Source of the DNA: Pseudomonas viridiflava
Lineage (GTDB): Bacteria > Pseudomonadota > Gammaproteobacteria > Pseudomonadales > Pseudomonadaceae
NCBI RefSeq assembly: GCF_900580865.1
Contig: NZ_UTBZ01000052.1
Span: 62,001 to 126,000, forward strand
DNA: 64,000 nt
Direction: 5' to 3'
The notes under the pieces are model-generated. The model saw only the letters and a list, made by a program, of their open reading frames with translations, was not told where the DNA came from and made no database searches. The position numbers and the translations under genes are program-made. Numbering within the stretch: position 1 is the stretch's first letter; each line of letters begins with the position of its first letter. Shown here piece after piece: positions 1 to 7,990 of this stretch.

Positions 1-277
1 GAGAGGTTTCCAGCGAGGCGGCGAAGTTGATCAGCATTTCGCTGGCCGAGCCGAGGGTTTCGCTGGCGTTGGCGAGCAGGGATTCGGTGTTGTACCTGGG
101 ATTGGCGAGGTACATGGGTTCCGGCTCGTTGGCGCTGGACATGATGCGGGCGGCGGGATTGAGGTAGTAGTCGAGGGCGCGATCGGCGGCTTCGTGGAGT
201 TTTTTACTGTCGACTGAGGCGTAGGGGGATGTGCTGTCGGCGTCTGATTCTGGGGGATTGGGTGTTGGCTTTTTCAT
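1..277 (-). CDS. DUF6124 family protein, C-terminus off the window
   Basis: The visible part starts with ATG at 277 and reads MKKPTPNPPESDADSTSPYA, then a segment resembling KLHEAADRALDYYLNPAA and an Asn/Ser-rich stretch (LLANASETLGSASEMLINFA). This is the same architecture as the protein at 59521-59877: a Pro-rich N-terminus, a KLHEAAERALDHYL helix and a TESLL(T/A)NA helix. The family is abundant in Pseudomonas and has no established function. The gene is cut by the window edge. An in-frame ATG lies 45 codons upstream at 412 with no stop between, so the true start could be further upstream, but the first residues after 277 match the paralogue best. Confidence 0.8.
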   Translation of the reverse strand, partial: MKKPTPNPPESDADSTSPYASVDSKKLHEAADRALDYYLNPAARIMSSANEPEPMYLANPRYNTESLLANASETLGSASEMLINFAASLETS

Positions 278-530
278 AGTGTTTTCTCTATCCGAACGGT
301 GGAGCTGGCCCATTCGGCTTCCGGTCGAATGGGTGGCAGCTGTACGCAGGCTGGAAACCCGGGGGACAGAGAAACCCGGACGACCCGAAGGTCCCCCACG
401 CACAGCCGCCATAACTAAGTACGCACCAAAAAAGGTGCGCAAGCATACGTCATGAACGGTGCTGTTGCGTTCAGTTTTCCCCCGGGGTTTCCAGTCCCGG
501 TCGCTGATTTGGCAGCGACGAACACAGGCT
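278..530 (-). promoter_or_regulatory. Structured leader upstream of the DUF6124 gene
   Basis: Read on the minus strand, this 250-base leader holds a hairpin with 7-bp arms at 500-506/513-519, a second hairpin with 6-bp arms and an A/T loop at 422-439, and two C/G-rich tracts that both contain GGGTTTCCAG or its near complement. An ORF of 45 codons opens at ATG 412 and runs in frame without a stop into the DUF6124 start at 277. This may be a leader peptide or an N-terminal extension. No known riboswitch class was recognised, and the regulatory role is inferred from structure only. Confidence 0.4.
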
Positions 531-626
531 AGTGACCCGACGTCCGACGGACAACCTGAAAACCTTGTGGGAACGTTCCGCAAATTCAAAACAACCTTTA
601 AACATCCCGAATTGAAATACGCACAG

Positions 627-733
627 GTAAGAGCTGCCGAAGACTCGGGCCGCGATCGGACGATCTTTTGATTTTGCATTTAAAAAACAAGATCAAAAGA
701 TCGCAGCCTCGTTTCACTCGACAGCTCCTACAC
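627..733. repeat. REPIN, TGTAGGAGCTGCCGAAGG family (degenerate)
   Basis: Two inverted REP units (GAGCTGCCGAAG...GATCTTTTGAT and ATCAAAAGATCGCAGC...GACAGCTCCTACA) face each other around an A-rich centre. The left arm is degenerate (inserted CTCGGGC). Same family as 22545, 42690, 55753 and 63704. The rest of 531-929 holds no gene I can support; it presumably carries the promoter of the gene at 930. Confidence 0.8.
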
Positions 734-929
734 CATGAGCAATGGAGTGGTTAGTACACAATCATCTGTGAACCCGTAGACAAAACCAAAGAATTAATCC
801 ATTCGACTGGCTAACTCCCGATTAGCTGCTAGCGTCATTCAGACGTGTCCTACAGGCTTGATAAGAAAGGGATTACGCAGTAACGGCCGCGAAGTGCCAA
901 GTTATCCAAAAGCCACCAAGGAATCGGGG

Positions 930-1721
930 ATGATGGTCAATCGAGTGGGGAAGACTCTTTTTCTGGCGAGTTCGCTGGCGGCTGCGTGTGGCGCGCAGGC
1001 GGACAACGCCGAGGACTCGAACAAAAGCAACAACCCGTTGAACGTGGCGCCCGGCGCCAATCTGCAGGACTACTACACTCCGAAACTCTATGACAGCAAC
1101 GCGCACAGCAATGACGTGTTGCTGCGCGGCACCCTGCCGATTGCGCCCAACGATTTCATCGGCGTGCCGCAACTGGTCCGTGCCACTCTGCCGATCAGCA
1201 CCCGACCCGATCCGCACAACGGTTACAGCACCGGCATCGGCGATCTGAACCTGTTCGATATTTTCATTCTTAAATCCGAAGGCGTGCAACTGGGCGTAGG
1301 CCCGTTGATCACCGCGCCGACCGCCGAACAGGACGAGCTCGGCACCGGCAAATGGCAAGGTGGTCTCGCTGCTGTGGCCATCGACGCCTCGCCGCGCGGT
1401 CTGCTTGGCGCGCTGGTGCAGTACCAGAGTTCGTTTGCCGGCGACAACGACCGCGCCCATGTCGAGAGCGCAACCATGCAGCCGTTCATCATCCATAACC
1501 TGGAAAAAGGCTGGTACCTGCGCTCCACCGGTACCTGGACTTTCGACCTGAAAAACGACACGCACTACATCCCGCTCGGTCTGGGTGTCGGCAAAGCCTG
1601 GAAGTCCGGCAGCAACATCCTCAACGCTTTCGTCGAGCCGCAGTGGACGGTCGACCGCAAAGGCGACGGGCTGCCGCAGTTCGTGGTGTACACGGGCATC
1701 AATGTGACATTCGGCAAATAA
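930..1721 (+). CDS. Exported barrel-like protein of unknown function
   Basis: A protein of 263 residues with a signal peptide (MMVNRVGKTLFLASSLAAAC...AQA) and alternating hydrophobic/polar strands ending in a terminal aromatic-containing strand (VVYTGINVTFGK), as in outer-membrane beta-barrels. The ATG at 930 is chosen because AAGGAA sits 7 bases upstream and the signal peptide begins there; a longer ORF opens at 858. It is followed after 9 bases by a tiny secreted protein and then a second barrel protein, so the three probably form one transcript. The family resembles uncharacterised 'transporter'-type proteins next to sulfatase/MoxR loci. Substrate unknown. Confidence 0.65.
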   Translation: MMVNRVGKTLFLASSLAAACGAQADNAEDSNKSNNPLNVAPGANLQDYYTPKLYDSNAHSNDVLLRGTLPIAPNDFIGVPQLVRATLPISTRPDPHNGYSTGIGDLNLFDIFILKSEGVQLGVGPLITAPTAEQDELGTGKWQGGLAAVAIDASPRGLLGALVQYQSSFAGDNDRAHVESATMQPFIIHNLEKGWYLRSTGTWTFDLKNDTHYIPLGLGVGKAWKSGSNILNAFVEPQWTVDRKGDGLPQFVVYTGINVTFGK

Positions 1722-1730
1722 GGAAACGCC

Positions 1731-1931
1731 ATGCACGCTGCTTTCAAAGCCGCCGGATACGGCCTGATGATCATGTTTGTCAGCTGTGGCGTCGGCGCCC
1801 AGCAGCCCAACTGCCCCACGACGCCAAATGGGTCGGCACAGGAGATTGTTCGCTTTGATATGCCGACACCGGAAGTCGCCAGTGGTGAATGGAAAATGCC
1901 GTTGCTCAACCCGATCAATTCAAAACAATAA
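1731..1931 (+). CDS. Small secreted protein, 66 residues
   Basis: A short ORF between two barrel-protein genes, with an N-terminal hydrophobic segment (GYGLMIMFVSCGVGAQ) that ends in a possible signal peptidase site or, less well matched, a lipobox (FVSCG). The mature part is about 45 residues with one Cys and several Pro. The ATG at 1731 is preceded by AAGGAAA. Spacing to both neighbours is under 15 bases, which supports co-expression. No family recognised. Confidence 0.5.
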   Translation: MHAAFKAAGYGLMIMFVSCGVGAQQPNCPTTPNGSAQEIVRFDMPTPEVASGEWKMPLLNPINSKQ

Positions 1932-1943
1932 GCGGAGTTTTTG

Positions 1944-2894
1944 ATGATCAAGCCCAATGTAGTGCGCCCGCTGTTGGCGCTGTGCATGATCGGCAGTCCT
2001 CTGCTTTACGCAGCAGAGGGCGGCGTCGGCCGACCGATCACCGGCCAACAGGTGTTTGCCAATGCCGGGATCGTCCCACCCGAGCCGGGTTGGGTCATGT
2101 CGCTCACCAGCATCTGGTACGACGGCTCGCTCAAGGGCAGTAGCGGAGCACCGATTTCCGGCGCAGTCAGCGGCGGGATCGACATGAAAGTCTCGTACAC
2201 CATGGCCAACTTCACTCATGTCTGGGACACCGGCAAGGGCCGTTGGAATTACGCCTCGGCGGTGGGCATTCCCGTGCAATACACAGACATCAAAGCCAGC
2301 ATCACCGGCCCGCGCGGACGGACGTTGGGTGACAGTGACTCAGGTACGCAATTCGCCGACGCCTTGATCACGCCGATCGCCGCCGGTTATCACTTCGATG
2401 AACTGAACCACATTTCGCTGTCCCTGCCGATCTACGTGCCGACCGGCGCCTACAACAAGGATCGGCTGGCCAACCCCGGGCAGAACAACTACACGTTCAT
2501 GCCGACCGTGGCGTTCACCCACCTGGATGGCAAGGGTGGCGAACTCACGCTGTCCAGCGGTCTTGAGTTCTATACCGAGAACGACGCCACCGACTATCGC
2601 AACGGCAACATCTTCACCCTCGACGCGCTGTGGACCCATGGTTTTGGCGATGGCTGGAGCGCGGGTATTGCGGCCGGCTACATCCAGCAACTCACCGATG
2701 ACAAAGGCCAGACCGCCGACACGTTCAATGGCTATCGCGGACGCTCGGTGGGCGCCGGCCCGGTGATCGGCTGGGCCGGCAAATTCGCCGACGCCCAAGC
2801 CAACATCAGTGCGCGCTGGGTACCGGAGTTCGACACCAAGAACCGCCCTGAAGGCAACGGCTTCAGCGTCAATCTGACCCTGGCCTTTTTCTAG
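1944..2894 (+). CDS. SphA-like outer-membrane protein (phenol MetA-pathway family)
   Basis: A protein of 316 residues with a signal peptide (cleavage near LLYA-AEGG), followed by many short amphipathic strands and a C-terminal VNLTLAFF ending in Phe, typical of outer-membrane barrels. It matches the pattern of the 'MetA-pathway of phenol degradation/SphA' family (PF13557), often annotated simply as transporter. ATG 1944 is preferred over TTG 1941 because it fits the GCGGAG site. It lies 23 bases before moxR. It probably carries small hydrophobic or anionic compounds across the outer membrane; the substrate cannot be read from sequence. Confidence 0.7.
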   Translation: MIKPNVVRPLLALCMIGSPLLYAAEGGVGRPITGQQVFANAGIVPPEPGWVMSLTSIWYDGSLKGSSGAPISGAVSGGIDMKVSYTMANFTHVWDTGKGRWNYASAVGIPVQYTDIKASITGPRGRTLGDSDSGTQFADALITPIAAGYHFDELNHISLSLPIYVPTGAYNKDRLANPGQNNYTFMPTVAFTHLDGKGGELTLSSGLEFYTENDATDYRNGNIFTLDALWTHGFGDGWSAGIAAGYIQQLTDDKGQTADTFNGYRGRSVGAGPVIGWAGKFADAQANISARWVPEFDTKNRPEGNGFSVNLTLAFF

Positions 2895-2917
2895 ACCGGA
2901 CACAAAGGACTGCCCCC

Positions 2918-3898
2918 ATGACCGCGCTTACCGACCTCAATGCCCTGCAAGCCAGTATCGCCGAAGCCGTACTCGGCCAGGATCAGGTGATCCGCCAGAT
3001 CCTCCTCGGCCTGTTGGCTAACGGTCACTTGCTGCTGGAAAGTCTGCCGGGGCTGGCCAAGACCCGCACGGTCAAGGCACTGGCCAAACACCTCGACGCG
3101 AAGATGAGCCGCATCCAGTTCACCCCGGATCTACTGCCGTCGGACATCACCGGGGCCGAGGTGCTGCATCAGGTCGAAGGCAAGAACGAAATCCGCTTCC
3201 AGCCGGGTCCGCTGTTCGGCAATCTGATCCTCGCCGACGAGATCAACCGCGCGCCGGCCAAGGTGCAGGCAGCGTTGCTCGAAGCCATGGAAGAACGCCA
3301 GATTACGGTGGCCGGCAACAGCCATGCCCTGCCCGACCTGTTTATTGTGGTGGCAACGCAAAATCCGATCGAACAGGAAGGCACCTATCCGCTGCCGGAA
3401 GCGCAGATGGACCGTTTCCTGATGAAAGTCCTGCTCGACTACCCGAGTGCCGAAAACGAAAGCCAGGTGCTGCGCCTGCTGCGCAACGAAGAGTTCGCTC
3501 AGGGCGCCAGCACCACGCCTGCCAAGGGTTTCAGCCTGGCGCAGGACGTGATCTTCGCCGCGCGCAAGGAAGTCAGTGCGGTACATGTCTCTCCGGCCAT
3601 CGACAGCTATCTGATCGACCTGATCAACGCCACCCGCCACCCCGCCGATTACGACGAAGACCTCGCGCGATGGATTGCTATTGGCGCCAGCCCGCGGGGC
3701 GGCATCGGTCTCGATCGTTGCGCGCGTGCCGATGCGTGGCTGCAAGGTCAGGACTTTGTCTCGCCGGACAACGTGCGCGCGGTGGTACATCCAGTGCTGC
3801 GCCATCGTCTGCAATTGAGCTACGACGCGGTGGCCGACGGCGTGAGTGCCGATCAGGTGCTTGATCGGATCCTCGATAAAGTGGCGATTCCGGCATGA
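2918..3898 (+). CDS. MoxR family AAA+ ATPase
   Basis: A 326-residue AAA+ protein with Walker A (LPGLAKT, about residues 43-49), Walker B (LILADEIN, 103-110), sensor 1 (VVATQNPIEQEGTYPLPEAQ) and the EAQMDRF arginine-finger region that is diagnostic of MoxR. MoxR ATPases act with VWA-domain partners as cytosolic chaperones that help assemble or activate cofactor-bearing or membrane proteins. It overlaps the next gene by 4 bases (ATGA) and heads a Bat-type operon. The family call is secure; the client is unknown. The sulfatase, HAD enzyme and barrel proteins in the same locus are candidates by context only. Confidence 0.93.
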   Translation: MTALTDLNALQASIAEAVLGQDQVIRQILLGLLANGHLLLESLPGLAKTRTVKALAKHLDAKMSRIQFTPDLLPSDITGAEVLHQVEGKNEIRFQPGPLFGNLILADEINRAPAKVQAALLEAMEERQITVAGNSHALPDLFIVVATQNPIEQEGTYPLPEAQMDRFLMKVLLDYPSAENESQVLRLLRNEEFAQGASTTPAKGFSLAQDVIFAARKEVSAVHVSPAIDSYLIDLINATRHPADYDEDLARWIAIGASPRGGIGLDRCARADAWLQGQDFVSPDNVRAVVHPVLRHRLQLSYDAVADGVSADQVLDRILDKVAIPA

Positions 3899-4830
3899 AC
3901 GATGAAGGTCTGGTCTACGTCTCTCTCGCGCAATTGATGGCGCTGGAGTTCAAGGCCCGTGACCTGAGCTTTCTCGCCCGGCAACCGCGCGGCAGCATCC
4001 TCGCCGGCAACCATGCTTCGCGCCTGCGCGGACGTGGCTTGAATTTCGATGAATTGCGTCGCTATCAACCGGGCGACGATTTGCGTCACCTCGACTGGCG
4101 CGCCTCGCTGCGCACCGGCAAACCGGTGGTGCGTACCTTCACCGAAGAGCGCGACCGCCCGGCGTTGATCGTCGTTGATCAGCGCATGTCGATGTTCTTC
4201 GGCTCGCAACGCAGCTTCAAATCCGCGCTCGGCGCCGAGCTTGCAGCACTGGCGGCGTGGATGGTGTTCAACGCCGGCGATCGGGTCGGCGGGCTGGTGT
4301 TCAATGATCAGCGGATCGACAGCGTGGCGCCGCTGCGCAGCCGTAAACGCGTGGAAGCCTTGCTTAGCCGTATTGCCGAGCAGAATCAGGCACTCAGCGC
4401 GGCCAACCCTGACGCTGAAGACGAGGATCAACTGGACAAGGTCCTGCAGCGCTGCCTCGCCCTGGCCGGGCATGATCATTTGATCTGCATCGTCAGCGAC
4501 TTCGCCGGGGCCGGCGAACGCACCTTGCAACTGATGCGGCAATTGTCGGCGCACAACGATGTGATTGCACTGCAAGTCTACGACCCGCTGGCCATGAAGC
4601 TGCCAAGCAATGGCCGCCTGCTGGTGACCCAGGGCGAGTTGCAAGTGGAGCTGGCGGTGGAAAAACGCAACGTGCACCAACCGCTGGGGGACTTTCTCAG
4701 CGGTCGGCTGAAAGACGTCGCCACTTTGCTGCGCCGCAGTCAGGTGCCGCTGATGATGTTCAGCACTGCCGAAGAGGCCCATGCGCAACTGCGTGCTGAG
4801 TTGGGTAAAAGTGCCGGGGCAAAACGGTGA
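3895..4830 (+). CDS. DUF58 domain protein (MoxR partner)
   Basis: 311 residues. The GDDLRHLDWRASLRTGKPVV motif typical of DUF58 lies near residue 60, followed by a VWA-like fold with VVDQRMSM in the MIDAS position. DUF58 proteins almost always accompany MoxR and are thought to be its adaptor. It shares ATGA with moxR and GTGA with the downstream DUF4381 gene, so translation is probably coupled. No transmembrane segment is visible, so it is likely cytosolic or peripheral. Confidence 0.9.
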   Translation: MNDEGLVYVSLAQLMALEFKARDLSFLARQPRGSILAGNHASRLRGRGLNFDELRRYQPGDDLRHLDWRASLRTGKPVVRTFTEERDRPALIVVDQRMSMFFGSQRSFKSALGAELAALAAWMVFNAGDRVGGLVFNDQRIDSVAPLRSRKRVEALLSRIAEQNQALSAANPDAEDEDQLDKVLQRCLALAGHDHLICIVSDFAGAGERTLQLMRQLSAHNDVIALQVYDPLAMKLPSNGRLLVTQGELQVELAVEKRNVHQPLGDFLSGRLKDVATLLRRSQVPLMMFSTAEEAHAQLRAELGKSAGAKR

Positions 4831-5429
4831 ATCCGCAGATCCCCAGTATCGAACAGCTTAAAGAGCTGAGCCTGCCTGCGCCGGTCAGTTACGCGCCGCA
4901 GACGTGGGGCTGGTGGGTGCTGCTCGCCCTTTTGATATTGGCCGCGTTGCTGATCGGTATCCGCCGTTATTGGCAATGGAGAAGGGATGCTTATCGCCGC
5001 GAGGGCCTGGCGCGTCTGGCGCAATTGCGCAGCCGCAGTGATGACCTCAATGCCTTGCGCGAGCTACCGGAGCTGCTCAAACGCGTGGCGCTCTCGATGC
5101 CCACACACAAATCTTTCTTGTGGAATGCAAACCCTGTGGGAGCGAGCCTGCTCGCGAAGAGGCCGGCACATTCAACATCTGTGGTGTCTGACACATCGCC
5201 TTCGCGAGCAGGCTCGCTCCCACAGGGGATCGCGGCGCGTGGGCGGGAGGATTGGCAAGTCTTTTTGCAGCAACACAGCAAGAAACCGCTGCCTGCAGAC
5301 TTCAGCACACAACTCGCGCAACTCGCCTACGCCCCCGACGACACCCTGCGCGCCCTGCCCGCGCCGCAACGTCAGGCGTTGTTCGACACCTGCCAATCGT
5401 GGATGGAGCATCACCATGTGGCAGCTTGA
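4827..5429 (+). CDS. DUF4381 membrane protein carrying an in-frame REPIN
   Basis: 200 residues, GTG start overlapping the DUF58 stop. One transmembrane helix (about residues 27-45, WGWWVLLALLILAALLIGI) and a cytosolic helical domain, as in DUF4381 proteins of Bat operons. Residues about 103-134 ([15 protein letters not shown]... through ...[11 protein letters not shown]) are not protein-like: they are the translation of a complete REPIN at 5133-5227 that keeps the frame. The family core resumes with WQVFLQQH. The insert falls between predicted helices, so the protein may still work with a foreign loop. Overlaps batA by 14 bases. Confidence 0.85.
   Translation: MNPQIPSIEQLKELSLPAPVSYAPQTWGWWVLLALLILAALLIGIRRYWQWRRDAYRREGLARLAQLRSRSDDLNALRELPELLKRVALSMPTHKSFLWNANPVGASLLAKRPAHSTSVVSDTSPSRAGSLPQGIAARGREDWQVFLQQHSKKPLPADFSTQLAQLAYAPDDTLRALPAPQRQALFDTCQSWMEHHHVAA
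5133..5227. repeat. REPIN (GTGGGAGCGAGCCTGCTCGCGAA family) inside DUF4381
   Basis: Two inverted REPs, CCTGTGGGAGCGAGCCTGCT on the left and AGCAGGCTCGCTCCCACAGG on the right, around a spacer with a shorter internal palindrome. The whole element lies within an open reading frame that is not interrupted. Confidence 0.95.
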
Positions 5430-6408
5430 TTACCCGTGGCTATTGCTCCTGCTGCCAATACCTTGGCTGGCTTACCGCTATCTGCCCGCGTACAACGAGG
5501 CCCGCAGCGCCGTGCGCGTGCCGTTTTTCGCCGCCATGAGTCGCGCCGTCGGTGAAGAACCGGGCATCGTCGGCAGCCGCAGCAATCATTGGCAATTGCT
5601 GTTGAACGTCCTCGTCTGGGCATTGATCCTGCTGGCCGCCGCGCGCCCGGTATTCGTTGAAAAACCCATCGAACGACAACAACCGGTGCGCGACCTGATG
5701 CTCGCCATCGACCTTTCGCAGTCGATGGAAACTGAAGACTTCACCAACGCCAACGGCGCAAAAATCAATCGCCTCGCCGCCGTCAAGGAAGTGGTGCAAG
5801 GCTTCATTGACAAGCGTAAGGATGACCGTCTCGGCCTGATCGTGTTCGGTAGCGGCGCCTACCCGCAGGCGCCGCTGACCCTCGACCACGCCAGCCTCTC
5901 GCTGCTGCTGGCCGACACCGGTATCGGCATGGCCGGCCCCAACACCGCGATTGGCGACGCCATCGGATTGAGCCTGAAGCTGCTGGACAAGGCCCATGAG
6001 CAGGAAAAAGTACTGATCTTGCTCACTGACGGCAATGACACCAGCAGCGCGATCACCCCGGATCACGCCGCTGAAATGGCCGCCAACAAAGGCGTGATCA
6101 TTCACACCATCGGCATCGGTGACCCGAGCGCGTCCGGTGAAGCCAAGGTCAACTTGTCGGCGCTGGAACAGATCGCCAAAACCACCGGCGGCCAGTTCTT
6201 CCGCGCCGAGGACCGCAACGCACTGGATCAGGTCTACGCCACCCTCGATCGCCTCACCCCGCACCAGGTGAAAACCCTCAGCCATCAACCGCAACGCGAG
6301 TTGTTCTACTGGCCGCTCGGCGCGGCGGTAACGCTGTTGGGGCTGTATCACCTCGGCGCGCTGCTGCGTGTGCGTCTGGCGTTTGCCCGTCAGCGGCAGG
6401 AGGCCTGA
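5416..6408 (+). CDS. BatA-type VWA domain membrane protein
   Basis: 330 residues. Hydrophobic segments near residues 6-23 and 60-77, a von Willebrand A domain with an intact MIDAS (D99-L-S101-Q-S103) and the ILLTDGNDTSS strand, and a C-terminal membrane helix near 298-318. This is the BatA layout: the VWA domain lies between membrane anchors and binds a divalent metal and a partner. The start at 5416 lies inside the DUF4381 gene; the upstream extension in the same frame is noncoding. It is followed by batB one base after the stop. It presumably works with MoxR and DUF58 in envelope protein assembly. Confidence 0.9.
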   Translation: MWQLDYPWLLLLLPIPWLAYRYLPAYNEARSAVRVPFFAAMSRAVGEEPGIVGSRSNHWQLLLNVLVWALILLAAARPVFVEKPIERQQPVRDLMLAIDLSQSMETEDFTNANGAKINRLAAVKEVVQGFIDKRKDDRLGLIVFGSGAYPQAPLTLDHASLSLLLADTGIGMAGPNTAIGDAIGLSLKLLDKAHEQEKVLILLTDGNDTSSAITPDHAAEMAANKGVIIHTIGIGDPSASGEAKVNLSALEQIAKTTGGQFFRAEDRNALDQVYATLDRLTPHQVKTLSHQPQRELFYWPLGAAVTLLGLYHLGALLRVRLAFARQRQEA

Positions 6409-6409
6409 G

Positions 6410-7990
6410 ATGGAGATCAACCTCAGCGACTTCCATTTCCTCCGCCCCCTATGGCTGCTGCTCGCACTGTTCGGTGCCGTGCTGCCGCTGCTCTGGCGGC
6501 GTGGTCGCGACCTGCAACGACGGCTGCGCGGCAATATCGCCGAGCACTTGTTGCCGCACTTACTCATCACTCCTCAAGACCATCAGCGCCTGCGCCCGGT
6601 GCACCTGCTGTGCGCGCTGTTGATCCTCGGTGCGGTCGCGGCCGCCGGGCCGACTTGGGAACAGGATCGGCCGGACTTCCTTGAAAATCGTGCGCCGCTG
6701 ATTGTCGCCGTGGATCTGTCGCCATCGATGGACGCCAGCGATGTGCAGCCGAGTCGACTGGAAGCGGCGAAACACAAACTGCACGACCTGATCCAGCGCC
6801 GCGCCGGTGCGCGCACCGCATTGATTGCCTACGCCGGCAGCGCCCATCTGGTGTTGCCACCGACCGATGATCCGGCGCTGCTCGACACCTTCATTGAAGC
6901 CTTGGGCAGCGGATTGATCGACAAACCGGGCAAAGACGTCGGCGCGGTGATCGATCAGGCGAAACGCTTGCTCAACGCGGAAAAAACACCCGGCAGCCTG
7001 CTGCTGATCACTGACGGCGCTGACACCGCAGAACTCGACGGCCTCGACAAGCGTGTGGGCGACAGCCCGTTACAAGTGCTGGTATTGGCCGTTGGCAATG
7101 AGGACGGCGGCATTATCCATGATGCCAACGGCCAGCCGCGCACCGATGCCAACGGGCGCCCGGCACTGGGCCGTTTCGATCCGGCAGCAATCAAGCAACT
7201 GGCCTCCGCTCTCGATGCGCCACTAGGTAGCCTGACCGTCAATGACGATGATCTGGACTGGATCGAGTTGCACGCGCAGCAGCATTTTCAGAGTGCCAGC
7301 GCCGAGCAGCGCGAACTGCACTGGAAAGACACCGGTTACTGGCTGTGCTGGCCGTTGTTGCTGTTGGCGCTGTGCAATGTGCGCAAGGGCTGGAGCGTCA
7401 ACTGGATGCCCGCGCTGGCACTGGCGATTGGCTTGAGCTGGCCAGCAGCACCAGCACAGGCCAACGCCCTGACCGATGCGTTTTTCACCCGCGATCAGCA
7501 AGGGCGCTGGGCGTTCGAACATGAGCATTTGCCGCAGGCTGCCGCGCTGTTTGTCGACCCGTACTGGAAAGGTGTAGCGGCGTATCACGCGGCCGATTAC
7601 GACCTCGCGCTGGCAACTTTCGCGCGGCTCGACACGCCGCAGGCGTATTTCTATCTGGGCAATATTTACGTGCGCCGCTTCAAGTTCGATGAAGCCATCG
7701 CTGCGTATACCCAAGCCTTGAAGCTGCAACCGCAATTCGCGGAAGCGACGGCCAATCTGGCCTTGGCCCAGGCCTTGCTCAAGGACACCGAAAGCGCCGA
7801 GAAAAACGCCCCGGAGACCAAACCCGACGAGGTGAAATTCGACAAGGCGCCGGGTAAGGGTCAGAGCAAAAAGGTCGAGACCGAACAGGCTGCGTCCGAT
7901 GCCTTGTGGCTGCAGAACCTTACCACCTCGCCGGCGAAGTTTCTCAAGCAGAAGTTCAGCTTGCAGGATCAGCAGGAGGCCAGGCGATGA
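6410..7990 (+). CDS. BatB/BatC-type VWA-TPR protein
   Basis: 526 residues. N-terminal membrane helices (about 12-29 and 62-80), a VWA domain with MIDAS D102-S104-S106 and [12 protein letters not shown], two membrane helices around residues 315-350, then TPR units (about 395-455; [20 protein letters not shown] and the following [20 protein letters not shown]) and a Lys/Glu-rich tail. This combines what are separate BatB and BatC proteins in other bacteria. The start at 6410 follows the batA stop directly, and the end shares ATGA with batD. Confidence 0.88.
   Translation: MEINLSDFHFLRPLWLLLALFGAVLPLLWRRGRDLQRRLRGNIAEHLLPHLLITPQDHQRLRPVHLLCALLILGAVAAAGPTWEQDRPDFLENRAPLIVAVDLSPSMDASDVQPSRLEAAKHKLHDLIQRRAGARTALIAYAGSAHLVLPPTDDPALLDTFIEALGSGLIDKPGKDVGAVIDQAKRLLNAEKTPGSLLLITDGADTAELDGLDKRVGDSPLQVLVLAVGNEDGGIIHDANGQPRTDANGRPALGRFDPAAIKQLASALDAPLGSLTVNDDDLDWIELHAQQHFQSASAEQRELHWKDTGYWLCWPLLLLALCNVRKGWSVNWMPALALAIGLSWPAAPAQANALTDAFFTRDQQGRWAFEHEHLPQAAALFVDPYWKGVAAYHAADYDLALATFARLDTPQAYFYLGNIYVRRFKFDEAIAAYTQALKLQPQFAEATANLALAQALLKDTESAEKNAPETKPDEVKFDKAPGKGQSKKVETEQAASDALWLQNLTTSPAKFLKQKFSLQDQQEARR

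Noticed and set aside
873..1736. Long open frame on the minus strand antisense to the barrel-protein gene
   Set aside because: It mirrors the plus-strand gene exactly, has low-complexity His/Arg/Val composition and no signal or family; typical of antisense frames in high-GC DNA.
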